DNA of 64,000 nt from Bacteroidota bacterium (GTDB lineage: Bacteria > Bacteroidota > Bacteroidia > Bacteroidales > Paludibacteraceae): positions 18,465-82,464 of the forward strand of contig JAEWUM010000045.1 of the NCBI GenBank assembly GCA_023459355.1, written 5' to 3'. Positions 1 to 7,882 of this stretch are shown one piece after another. Numbering within the stretch: position 1 is the stretch's first letter; every line of letters starts with the position of its first letter. The notes under the pieces were generated by a model. It made no database searches. It was not told where the DNA came from and saw nothing but the letters and a program-made list of their open reading frames with translations. The translations under genes and the position numbers were made by a program.

Positions 1-812
1 TTATTTCAAAGATCGAAAATCAGGAAGGGGTGGACAATATAGATGAAATACTGGAACATACCTATGGAGTTATGATTGCCCGTGGAGATTTGGGGATTGA
101 AGTTGCCCAGGAAAAGATCCCTGGAATTCAACGCAAATTGATTCGTAAATGTGTGCAGGCGCGTAAACCGGTGATTGTGGCAACCCAGATGCTTCATTCA
201 ATGATCAAGAATCCAAGACCTACACGTGCCGAGGTGACCGATATTGCCAATGCCATTTATTATCGTACCGACGCTCTTATGCTCAGTGGCGAAACGGCCT
301 ATGGTAAATATCCGGTTGAAGCAGTAAGAACCATGGCTACCATTGCCAAGGAGGCCGAAAAGACGAAAATGGCTGAAAATGACATTCCAATTAAAATAAG
401 CACACACGACCTGACTTCCTTCCTGAGTAATGCGGCAGTCGAAACAAGTACCAAACTAGGCACCAAAGCCATCATCACAGACACATACAGTGGTCGTACC
501 GCCCGTTTTCTGGCTGCTTACCGTGGAACGGTTCCGGTGTTGGCAATCTGCTACCACGACCGCTCTACCCGCGAACTGGCTTTGTCCTATGGTGTTGTGC
601 CTATTTATCAGGAAGGTAAAGGCAATACACAACAGTATTTCATTGAAGCTTTACAGCATCTGTTAGAATGGGGCTGGATTGAAAGCGATAGTTTGGTATG
701 TTACCTCAGCGGTAGTTTCGGCGAAGGTTTTGGTACTACTTTCTTGGAAGTGAATAATGTTGATAAGATTCTGGAATCGAGAGATAAGTATTTGCTACCA
801 AATTTTGAATAG
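1..812 (+). CDS. pyk: Pyruvate kinase, C-terminal part (5' end outside window)
   Basis: This is the 3' part of a pyruvate kinase gene. The enzyme converts phosphoenolpyruvate and ADP to pyruvate and ATP in the cytoplasm. The reading frame is open from the window edge (codons start at base 3), so the N-terminal barrel is missing. Visible signatures are VMIARGDLGIEV, the PVIVATQMLHSM strand, PTRAEVTDIANA and MLSGETAYGKYP, all from the second half of the catalytic barrel. The last ~130 residues form the C-terminal alpha/beta domain, including SGRTARFLAAYRG. The gene ends TTTGAATAG and is followed by a long palindrome. Identity is very secure; only the C-terminal ~270 residues are visible. Confidence 0.97.
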   Translation, partial: ISKIENQEGVDNIDEILEHTYGVMIARGDLGIEVAQEKIPGIQRKLIRKCVQARKPVIVATQMLHSMIKNPRPTRAEVTDIANAIYYRTDALMLSGETAYGKYPVEAVRTMATIAKEAEKTKMAENDIPIKISTHDLTSFLSNAAVETSTKLGTKAIITDTYSGRTARFLAAYRGTVPVLAICYHDRSTRELALSYGVVPIYQEGKGNTQQYFIEALQHLLEWGWIESDSLVCYLSGSFGEGFGTTFLEVNNVDKILESRDKYLLPNFE

Positions 813-819
813 TGATTAA

Positions 820-893
820 ATTAAACTATATAAATCATACATGTAGAGACGCACGGCCGTGCGTCTCTACATGTATGATTTATATAGTTTAAT
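820..893. repeat. 74-bp perfect palindrome
   Basis: The two 37-base arms are exact reverse complements with no spacer, centred on GGCC between 856 and 857. The core reads TAGAGACGCACGGCCGTGCG and continues symmetrically outward into an AT-rich flank. It lies 7 bases after the pyk stop codon, so it may also act as a transcript-end hairpin, although there is no T-run on either side. A 38-bp palindrome at 51205-51242 shares the AGACG-N10-CGTCT core. Confidence 0.9.
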
Positions 894-1037
894 CTTATTC
901 TACATTCTTAACGGATTTTAGCCTTTAAGGTTTAAACTTTTCGCGTGCGGATTTGTCTATAATGATTAGGATCGATTATTGACATTACAGATCCTTCGCT
1001 ACGCTCAGGATGACAAGTTATAGGATGGATTAATGAT

Positions 1038-1079
1038 GCAGGAGGTAGGTTGGCGGTTAACCGCCAACCTACCTCCTGC
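1038..1079. repeat. 42-bp perfect palindrome
   Basis: The 21-base arms are exact, with no spacer, centred between 1058 and 1059 on GGTT/AACC. The left arm begins GCAGGAGGTAGGTTGG. It lies about 75 bases before the receptor start. As RNA it would form a very stable hairpin; no T-run follows. Confidence 0.88.
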
Positions 1080-1154
1080 TAAAAGATAAAACACTGACTG
1101 TCATTTCGAACGAAGTGAGAAATCTAATAATAATAACAAATTTTTCAAGTTATC

Positions 1155-3638
1155 ATGAACAGAATATTATTTCCCATTTTACTCGTTTTCTTTGTAGTTC
1201 CGGCATTTGCGTTGCAAACGATACGCGGCCGTATTGTGGATGGCAAAACAAGTCAACCACTTGACTTTGTAAATGTTGCTTTACTGAGGGATGCAGATGC
1301 TACACCAACAACCGGAGTTATTTCCGACGAAAAAGGTCATTTTGAACTACCACGGGTACCGAACGGGAAATATTCCTTGCGCATCAGTTTTGTGGGTTAT
1401 AACACCATCGAACTACCTTTGAAAGTGAGTGATAAAGAACTGGATATGGGCATGATTAAGTTGGAAGAAGACAGTAAAAGGCTTTCAGAAGTAGAGGTAG
1501 TGGGACAGGGAACCCAGATGCGGTTTGAAATTGATAAAAAGGTATTCTCTGTAGATCAGAATATCGCCTCAGCCGGAGGTTCGGCAACAGAAGTATTGCA
1601 AAATATTCCTTCTGTGGATGTCGATAACGAAGGGAATGTCTCCTTACGTAACAACTCCAGCGTTGAAGTCTGGATTAATGGGAAACCTTCGGGTCTGACA
1701 GCAGAGAACCGTGCGCAGATACTACAACAGATGCCTGCCGAAAGTATCGAGTCCATCGAAATCATGACCAATCCTTCGGCTAAGTTTAATCCTGAAGGAA
1801 CTTCCGGAATTATCAATCTGGTAATGAAGAAAAACCGCAAAGGTGGATATTACGGAAGCGCATCGCTCGGAACGATGTGGTCGCAGGGTGCTAATCCGGG
1901 TGTTAGTGCCGGTGTCAATTATAACTACAGCAGTGGCAGATACGATGCCTATATCAACATGGGCTACCGTGCGATGAACTTTGCCGGTGGTGGTTGGTCG
2001 GATCGTTATTCGCTGAATGCTAATAACGATACTACAAGGTTGTTACATCAGGATAATGAGCGTTTGTTTGGTTACAATGGTTTGTTTACCCGTGCCGGAA
2101 TAGATTACCGTTTAAACGATAAACATTCGGTGGGAATATCCGGCTTTGGCATGATTGGTTCAAGTGGTGGCTGGTCTGATATTAATTATAACTTAACAGA
2201 TTATCAGCAAATTGTAAACAGTAGAAGTTACAATCGATTCAACGAGAATGAAGGTGCCAGACCAGGGATGCATGTCACCCTGGATTACAAATGGGAAATA
2301 GATAAAAAAGGTTCAAATATAATGTCGAGCATTGCTTACTCGACTCATCAACGTAGCAGTGAAGAGACTTACTTACAGCGTGATTTTAATTTAACTGATA
2401 CCGTGATAACTTCCCATATCAATCAACAATTTTCAGGAGCAAATAAGGAATGGGAATTTAAACTGGATTACACACAGAAATTTACAGAAAATGATCGGCT
2501 TGAAGCAGGATGGTATACCTCGCTGGAAGATCGTTTCGGTCCCAATTCGGCGACAGACTTATTAATAAGCGAGCAAATTAAAGCTTACTACAATGAATTT
2601 GAACACCAGGAGCAGGTACATGCAGCCTATATTACTTATGGAAACCGATTCAACAACCTGAGTTTGCAGGGAGGATTGCGGGGAGAGTACTACTGGCGTC
2701 ATCCCTTTAACACCACCATGGACAATAATGGGGTGAAAAGTCGTGTGGATTATGGTGATAAGGGAGAACTTCAGTTGTTCCCAAGTTTCTTTGCATCCTA
2801 TTCACTTCCCAAAAACAATGAAATCCAGTTTAATGCCAGTCGCCGGGTAAGTCGCCCACGGGGCAGTCAGCTCAATCCTTTCCGGGATTATTCCGATTCG
2901 ACCAATATTTCATATGGAAACCTGGAATTGTCTCCTGAGTATTCAGCAGCAATGGAATTCAATTATCTGAAAACCTGGGATAATCATTCTTTGTCTTCTA
3001 CGCTATATCATCGTTTTACAGATGATGTAATTCAACGGGTGAGTTTTATGAACAACGACGATGTACTGGAAAGTACGTATATGAATGTGACCAAATCGGC
3101 CAATACCGGATTTGAGTTGGTCGTAAAGAACAACCTGTTCAAAATTCTGAACCTCACTTCTTCCGTTAATTTATATCACAGCAGGTTATATGCGTCAACT
3201 TATACCAGTCCCTATGATCAGGCAGTTGTGAAAACTATACCCGAACAGGAGAACTTCAGTTGGAGTGGTAGAGTTATCGGTAATATTGTTTTAGGGAAAA
3301 ACACTTATGGACAAATTACCGGACAGTATTCCGCCCCCAGATTGATTGCCCAGGGAAAAGAAACAGCCAGTTACTCGGTTGATTTAGGTTTGCGTCAATC
3401 TTTGTTCGATCGGAAGCTGAGTCTCAATTTCATGGTACGTGACCTCTTCAATACCCGCCGCAGAAGTTCTGTTACCTGGGGCGATGGTTTCTACCAACGT
3501 TCCGAGAGTTATTTCTCCGGCCGGATGATTGGACTGACAGTAACGTATAACTTCGGAAATATGAAACCCAAAAAAACCGACATGCAAAGAGAAAATAATG
3601 GTGGTGGTGGAGAAGATATGGGATTCGGGGAGGACTAA
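1155..3638 (+). CDS. TonB-dependent receptor / outer-membrane beta-barrel family protein
   Basis: 827 residues. A signal peptide (about 1-19, ending FALQ) is followed by a carboxypeptidase-regulatory-like beta-sandwich (about 20-105, with GRIVDGKTSQPLDFVNV and the GHFELPRVPNGKYSLRISFVGY stretch). A plug-like domain follows (about 115-235, with ATEVLQNIPSVDVDNEGNVS and GTSGIINLVMKKN). The rest is a long run of amphipathic strands typical of a 22-strand barrel, ending in a Gly/Glu-rich tail. The layout matches the Bacteroidota barrel family PF14905-like rather than SusC: the SusC plug signature is absent and no SusD gene follows. The substrate is unknown. It stands alone between repeat-rich spacers. 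Confidence 0.88.
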   Translation: MNRILFPILLVFFVVPAFALQTIRGRIVDGKTSQPLDFVNVALLRDADATPTTGVISDEKGHFELPRVPNGKYSLRISFVGYNTIELPLKVSDKELDMGMIKLEEDSKRLSEVEVVGQGTQMRFEIDKKVFSVDQNIASAGGSATEVLQNIPSVDVDNEGNVSLRNNSSVEVWINGKPSGLTAENRAQILQQMPAESIESIEIMTNPSAKFNPEGTSGIINLVMKKNRKGGYYGSASLGTMWSQGANPGVSAGVNYNYSSGRYDAYINMGYRAMNFAGGGWSDRYSLNANNDTTRLLHQDNERLFGYNGLFTRAGIDYRLNDKHSVGISGFGMIGSSGGWSDINYNLTDYQQIVNSRSYNRFNENEGARPGMHVTLDYKWEIDKKGSNIMSSIAYSTHQRSSEETYLQRDFNLTDTVITSHINQQFSGANKEWEFKLDYTQKFTENDRLEAGWYTSLEDRFGPNSATDLLISEQIKAYYNEFEHQEQVHAAYITYGNRFNNLSLQGGLRGEYYWRHPFNTTMDNNGVKSRVDYGDKGELQLFPSFFASYSLPKNNEIQFNASRRVSRPRGSQLNPFRDYSDSTNISYGNLELSPEYSAAMEFNYLKTWDNHSLSSTLYHRFTDDVIQRVSFMNNDDVLESTYMNVTKSANTGFELVVKNNLFKILNLTSSVNLYHSRLYASTYTSPYDQAVVKTIPEQENFSWSGRVIGNIVLGKNTYGQITGQYSAPRLIAQGKETASYSVDLGLRQSLFDRKLSLNFMVRDLFNTRRRSSVTWGDGFYQRSESYFSGRMIGLTVTYNFGNMKPKKTDMQRENNGGGGEDMGFGED

Positions 3639-3729
3639 CAGGATTTATTAATCACATGGGGAGCATGAGGAAACTTTTGTCCTGTTCTAATGTGAATTCG
3701 ATTTTAAATTAATTTTAACCCAAAATATT

Positions 3730-4428
3730 ATGTTAAAGTATTGTTTGATTGAAAACCCCATGCCAAAGGGTGAACAGGATTATATTGCTTCGGTTGCCTG
3801 TAATAAAATTATCAAAATGGATCATTATATCGACGACATGGTCGATGAAGGTACAGGGCTGACCCGCCCACAGGCAATAGCCTATTTCGAGAAACTGATT
3901 CAGTTAACTGAGTGCTATCTTAAAAAGGGTAATTTTATCTCAACACCCTTATTTCGATACCGCACAAGTATTTCAGGAACGTTTACAAGTAAAGGTGACA
4001 AATTCGACCCTGACCGACATCTGATTAAAATTAGCTCTACACCTGGTAGTCGGATTCGCAACATCAAGATGGTGGCAGAATTAAAAAAAGAGTCCGTTAT
4101 TCCTTACTCTCCTGAAATCTATCAAGTGATAGATTCGATAACTGATGAAATAAACAGCTGTGTAAGTTCAGGAAACCTGGCCACAATTAAGGGCAGGCAA
4201 TTGAAATTTGACAAGCACAATCAGAGTCAGGGTATATTCTTCATCTCAGATACAAATCCTAAATTGGAATTACGGGCTTCAGTGTATTCCGGCATCAAAC
4301 CTTCGGAGGTGCATTTTGTAGTTCCGGTGTTGTCAAAGGGGACTTACAAGCTTGTTTTTAAAAGTAATTCCCCGGTTTCAGGGAAGAAAGTCACTGCATT
4401 ACTCGAGGATCATATAACAGTTTATTAG
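3730..4428 (+). CDS. HU-like DNA-binding protein with DUF4469 domain
   Basis: 232 residues, no signal peptide. The N-terminal ~120 residues resemble the HU-like DNA-binding domain of Bacteroidota DUF4469 proteins: DMVDEGTGLTRPQAIAYFEK, then FISTPLFRYRTSISGTF and DKFDPDRH. The C-terminal ~100 residues resemble the DUF4469 Ig-like fold (TIKGRQLKFD, then HFVVPVLSKGTYKLVF). The role of this family is poorly known; nucleoid association or regulation is an inference. A decayed relative lies on the minus strand at 43297-43665 and aligns at TPLF, GxF and FxPxxH. The gene is monocistronic and followed by the 23-bp repeat array. Confidence 0.8.
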   Translation: MLKYCLIENPMPKGEQDYIASVACNKIIKMDHYIDDMVDEGTGLTRPQAIAYFEKLIQLTECYLKKGNFISTPLFRYRTSISGTFTSKGDKFDPDRHLIKISSTPGSRIRNIKMVAELKKESVIPYSPEIYQVIDSITDEINSCVSSGNLATIKGRQLKFDKHNQSQGIFFISDTNPKLELRASVYSGIKPSEVHFVVPVLSKGTYKLVFKSNSPVSGKKVTALLEDHITVY

Positions 4429-4450
4429 TTTCTGCAGGACATAAATGTAA

Positions 4451-4565
4451 ATCAGCCTATAGGGTAAATTCAATTTAGCCTATAGGCTGATTTTATTTTA
4501 CCCTATAGGGAGAATTGTCGTTAGCCTATAGGCTGAATTGAATTTACCCTATAGGGAGAATTGTT
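4451..4565. repeat. Five-unit 23-bp tandem array built on CCTATAGG
   Basis: The palindromic octamer CCTATAGG occurs at 4456, 4479, 4502, 4525 and 4548, a period of exactly 23 bases. Flanks alternate between AGCCTATAGGCTGA and ACCCTATAGGGAGA versions, joined by AATTGAATTT-like linkers; the first unit is a hybrid of both. It lies 22 bases after the DUF4469 gene and about 250 bases before the LacI gene. Because neighbouring units are themselves palindromic, the array could form alternative hairpins or bind a dimeric protein on one DNA face about every two turns. Confidence 0.93.
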
Positions 4566-4770
4566 TTTATGATTGGCATGTGAGAGGTTTATGTAGTATA
4601 GGACAGATGGATATGTCAGAGTCATTCCGCTTCATTATGAAGTTTGTGTAAAATTAATCCGAAATGCAGCTCCAGAATTTTATTAATAATTTGCAGACAC
4701 TTAGACTCGCTATATGACATAAACACTTCGGTAAAAGTTAAACTACGTTAAATAATAGGCGCTAAAACAT
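4566..4770. other. Intergenic stretch without recognised gene
   Basis: These bases lie between the 23-bp array and the LacI promoter region. I see no open reading frame, repeat or promoter box that I can support. The stretch contains a partial motif copy, GCTAAAACAT, at 4761-4770, directly before the full operator-like motif. Confidence 0.5.
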
Positions 4771-4797
4771 TGCTAAACCGATTTAGTTATATATTTG
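4771..4797 (+). promoter_or_regulatory. Putative promoter and LacI-type operator of the regulator gene
   Basis: TATATTTG at 4790-4797 matches the Bacteroidota -7 box TAnnTTTG, and ATTG at 4769-4772 could serve as the -33 box. Between them CTAAACCGATTTAG (4773-4786) is a near-perfect dyad around a central CG, as is typical of LacI-family operators. The same TGCTAAA(A/C)CGAT core occurs at 5864-5875, before the PUL, which suggests autoregulation plus control of the PUL. Confidence 0.6.
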
Positions 4798-4816
4798 TCC
4801 CATGAAAAAGTGAAAA

Positions 4817-5845
4817 ATGGCAAAAGAAAAGCGGGTATTACTTAAAGATGTTGCTGAATCAGTGGGAGTTTCCACCACATTGGTCTCCATTGTGCTGAAT
4901 GGCAAAGCAAAGCAGTACCGCATTGCTGACGAGATGGTCGAGAAGGTTATCAAAACAGCAATGGAGATGAATTATTCTCCAAACCTGATAGCAAGAAACC
5001 TCAGAGGAGGTAAAACGCAGTTAATCGGATTGATTGTAACCGATATTTCAAACCCTTTTTATTCTGCCATTGCCAGAATAGTGGAAAATAGAGCGAACGA
5101 GCTGGGTTATACGGTGGTATTCAGTAGTTCGGATGAAGATCTGGATAATACAAAAAGATTAATCGATGTGCTACTGAGCAAAGGTGTTGATGGTTTGATA
5201 GTTGTTCCATGCGATGGATCGGAAAATTTAATCAAATCCATTCATGATAACAATACTCCGCTGGTGTTGATTGACCGTAATTTTCCGGGGACAGACATCA
5301 GCTTCTCCTGTCTGAATAATTACAGGGCAACGGAATTGACAACGCGGCATTTGATTGAGCAAGGATATGAAAATATTGCTCTGGTTGGATATAAAACGGG
5401 TATGAATCACATTCTGGATCGTATCCGTGGTTATGAAGAAACCATGCAGGCGGCAGGATTAAGCAAATACATCCAGGTGAAGAAGGTAAATTTGTTGAAC
5501 ACAAAGGTGGAGATGAGTAATGTGCTGGATGTACTTGTTAATAAAAAGAAAGTGGAAGCTGTTGTTTTTCTGACGAATATGCTGGCCGTGACAGGATTGT
5601 ATTGTTTGAAAGATATGCAGGTTCGTATTCCGGAGGATATCGCGTTTGTTGGGTTTAATCGGAATGATGTCTTCAATTTATTTCCGTCAACAATTACGCA
5701 TATCCGGCAGCCGTTGGAATTGATCGCAACACAGGCTGTGAACATCTTGGTAGATAAAATTAATCATGGAGAGCTTGAGATTAAAGCGATGGCTTTTTCT
5801 GAGCCACAGTTAATCGTGGGAGCATCCAGCATAAAATCGCATTAG
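4817..5845 (+). CDS. LacI family transcriptional regulator
   Basis: 342 residues. The N-terminal helix-turn-helix is clear: LLKDVAESVGVSTTLVSIVL, with the hinge region around PNLIARNLRGGKTQLIG. The rest is a periplasmic-binding-protein-like effector domain (LIVTDISNPFYSAIARIVE, DGLIVVP, PLVLIDRNFPG, DIAFVGFNRND). It is expected to bind a sugar or sugar acid and release DNA. It sits directly upstream of the PUL in the same orientation with a 69-base gap, and an operator-like motif is shared by its own promoter and that gap. It is therefore the likely local regulator of the PUL. The ligand cannot be told from the sequence. Confidence 0.93.
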   Translation: MAKEKRVLLKDVAESVGVSTTLVSIVLNGKAKQYRIADEMVEKVIKTAMEMNYSPNLIARNLRGGKTQLIGLIVTDISNPFYSAIARIVENRANELGYTVVFSSSDEDLDNTKRLIDVLLSKGVDGLIVVPCDGSENLIKSIHDNNTPLVLIDRNFPGTDISFSCLNNYRATELTTRHLIEQGYENIALVGYKTGMNHILDRIRGYEETMQAAGLSKYIQVKKVNLLNTKVEMSNVLDVLVNKKKVEAVVFLTNMLAVTGLYCLKDMQVRIPEDIAFVGFNRNDVFNLFPSTITHIRQPLELIATQAVNILVDKINHGELEIKAMAFSEPQLIVGASSIKSH

Positions 5846-5863
5846 AATATTTTTTTGCTTTAA

Positions 5864-5881
5864 TGCTAAAACGATAAAGCA
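5864..5881 (+). promoter_or_regulatory. Putative LacI-type operator before the PUL
   Basis: TGCTAAAACGATAAAGCA has symmetric TGCT/AGCA ends around a central CG. Its left half matches the motif at 4771 (TGCTAAACCGAT) with one change. It lies 34 bases before the first PUL start codon. A clear TAnnTTTG box is not visible here; TATATTTT at 5901-5908 is the closest. Confidence 0.5.
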
Positions 5882-5914
5882 TAGAATTAATTGTTAACAT
5901 TATATTTTTTTCTT

Positions 5915-7867
5915 ATGATTAGAAGTCTCATCTTATTTCTTGTCTTGTTTGGGAACGTTATTGTGTCGGTTGCTCAATTGAAAGCAGAGGACGCTCGAGT
6001 TAAGTATAATAATCCTGAATTAATTGTTGACTTGGGTGTTGGTTTGTGGGGAGTTCCTATGCCGGTAGACTATAATAATGACGGCCTGATGGATGTCATC
6101 ATGTCATGTCCAGACACTCCTTACAAAGGGTTGTATTATTTTAAAAATATTGGCAGTGCCAATAATCCTTTTTTTGATGTTCCAATACAGTTGTCAGATA
6201 AAGCATATAAAAACATCCATGCAAATTATGCCAATGGTAAATTACATGTAATTGCACAGGGAGTTGAATTTCTTGATTTCAAGGACAAATTATACTCAAA
6301 AAGAAAAAAAATAAACATTGATAGAGACCCTAGAGAAGGACTTATAAAAGTAAGAAGTAATATCTGGAGTTATGTTGATTTTGATTCTGATGGGGATCTG
6401 GATTTGGTCATTGGTATTGATGATTGGGGAGAGTATGGATGGGATAATGCATTTGATAAAGACGGGAACTGGACTAACGGTCCATTAAGAGGTTATATGC
6501 TGTATTATGAAAATAAAGATGGAAAATACATTTTTAACGAAAAAATTAATGCAGGTAAGAAGCCACTTGAAACATTCGGAGCGCCAGGAGCAAATGTTGC
6601 TGACTTTAATGGAGATGGGAAACTTGATATTATAACTGGTGAGTTTCTAGATCGACTCACCTGGTTTGAGAATATCGGCACAAGAAAATCCGCGAAATTT
6701 ATAGAGGGTAAAATATTGAAAGATGAAAAAGGAGAAGAAATTAAGTTATATGTACAAATGATAACTCCTGTTTGTGTAGATTTTGATGGTGATGGTAATA
6801 TTGATTTGCTTGTTGGGGATGAAGACGGAAGAGTTGTATACATTAAAAACACAGGTAAAACGAATAAAGGAACACCAATATTTAAAACGCCAGTATATTT
6901 AAAACAAAAGGCCGATAATCTTAAATTTGGAGCTTTGTCGACTCCATTTTGTGTGGACTGGGACGGTGACGGGGCAATGGATATTATTTCAGGAAATTCT
7001 GCAGGTAATATTGCATTTATAAAAAATCTGGATGGCAAAAATAATCCTAAATGGGATGTCCCTGTATGTTTGAAAAGTAATGGAGCAGAGATTCGTATTT
7101 TGGCTGGAAAGAATGGTTCCATACAAGGTCCGGCAGAAGCAAAATGGGGTTATACAACATTAACTGTTGCAGATTGGGATCAGGATGGTAAAAATGACAT
7201 TATAGTAAATTCAATATTTGGAGAAATAATTTGGTATAGAAATAAGGGTGATATCTTTGACTTAGACGGACCCTTTAAGGTTAAAGTAGATTGGGGAGGT
7301 GTACCTTTAAAACCTGTGTGGAACTGGTGGAATCCTACTGCTACTGATTTAGTAACACAATGGAGAACAACTCCTTATGCTATTGATTGGAATAAGGATG
7401 GTTTAATTGACCTTGTTATGCTCGATCACGAAGGATATCTGACATTTTATGAGCGTTTCAGGAGAAATAATGAATTATGGTTAAAGCCCGGGAAAAGGAT
7501 TTTCTTTATGGAGGATACATCTTCATATGATCATAATAATAAATTAGTTGGAAATAATTCCCAATTATTACAATTAAATGTCGGAATTGCTGGACGTTCA
7601 GGTAGAAGAAAGTTTTGTATAACAGACTGGAATAATGACGGGCGTTTAGATTTAATGGTTAACAGTAATAATGTTTGTTTTTTCGAGAACTTAAGACAAT
7701 CTGCTGATACTACCTATTTTGTAAATAGGGGTGATGTAAGTAAAATTAGATTAGCAGGACATGATACAAGTCCAAGTGCTGTTGATTGGGATAATGATGG
7801 GATTCTTGATTTATTAGTAGGAGCAGAGGATGGACATTTTTATTTGATAAAAAATACCAATAATTAA
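5915..7867 (+). CDS. Secreted FG-GAP/VCBS repeat protein (calcium-binding beta-propeller)
   Basis: 650 residues from the ATG at 5915, which leads directly into a signal peptide (MIRSLILFLVLFGNVIVSVAQ); an upstream TTG start is less likely. At least eight FG-GAP-type repeats carry DxDxDGxxD calcium loops: DYNNDGLMD, DFDSDGDLD, DFNGDGKLD, DFDGDGNID, DWDGDGAMD, DWDQDGKND, DWNKDGLID, DWNNDGRLD and DWDNDGILD. The expected fold is a seven- or eight-bladed propeller in the periplasm or at the surface. As the first gene of the PUL it could bind or cleave the target glycan, but no catalytic motif is recognised. The aldolase gene starts 15 bases downstream. Confidence 0.88.
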   Translation: MIRSLILFLVLFGNVIVSVAQLKAEDARVKYNNPELIVDLGVGLWGVPMPVDYNNDGLMDVIMSCPDTPYKGLYYFKNIGSANNPFFDVPIQLSDKAYKNIHANYANGKLHVIAQGVEFLDFKDKLYSKRKKINIDRDPREGLIKVRSNIWSYVDFDSDGDLDLVIGIDDWGEYGWDNAFDKDGNWTNGPLRGYMLYYENKDGKYIFNEKINAGKKPLETFGAPGANVADFNGDGKLDIITGEFLDRLTWFENIGTRKSAKFIEGKILKDEKGEEIKLYVQMITPVCVDFDGDGNIDLLVGDEDGRVVYIKNTGKTNKGTPIFKTPVYLKQKADNLKFGALSTPFCVDWDGDGAMDIISGNSAGNIAFIKNLDGKNNPKWDVPVCLKSNGAEIRILAGKNGSIQGPAEAKWGYTTLTVADWDQDGKNDIIVNSIFGEIIWYRNKGDIFDLDGPFKVKVDWGGVPLKPVWNWWNPTATDLVTQWRTTPYAIDWNKDGLIDLVMLDHEGYLTFYERFRRNNELWLKPGKRIFFMEDTSSYDHNNKLVGNNSQLLQLNVGIAGRSGRRKFCITDWNNDGRLDLMVNSNNVCFFENLRQSADTTYFVNRGDVSKIRLAGHDTSPSAVDWDNDGILDLLVGAEDGHFYLIKNTNN

Positions 7868-7882
7868 AAATATATATTAGAT

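Larger units (their letters stand above)
813..1154. other. Repeat-rich intergenic region
   Basis: No gene is visible in these 342 bases. They hold the 74-bp palindrome, the 42-bp palindrome at 1038-1079, and two dispersed-repeat fragments: one around 980-1013 (TCCTTCGCTACGCTCAGGAT) and one around 1099-1125 (TTTCGAACGAAGTGAGAAAT). The second fragment is related to the arms of the inverted-repeat element near 43.0-43.3 kb. I saw no clear TAnnTTTG promoter for the receptor gene that follows. Confidence 0.75.

Noticed and set aside
4451..4565. Regular repeats as a CRISPR array
   Set aside because: The units are directly adjacent at 23 bases with no unique spacers, and no cas genes are nearby.
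6505..7122. 205-codon open frame on the minus strand within the FG-GAP gene
   Set aside because: It is an antisense shadow of a repetitive Asp/Gly-rich gene; no signal peptide or family features.
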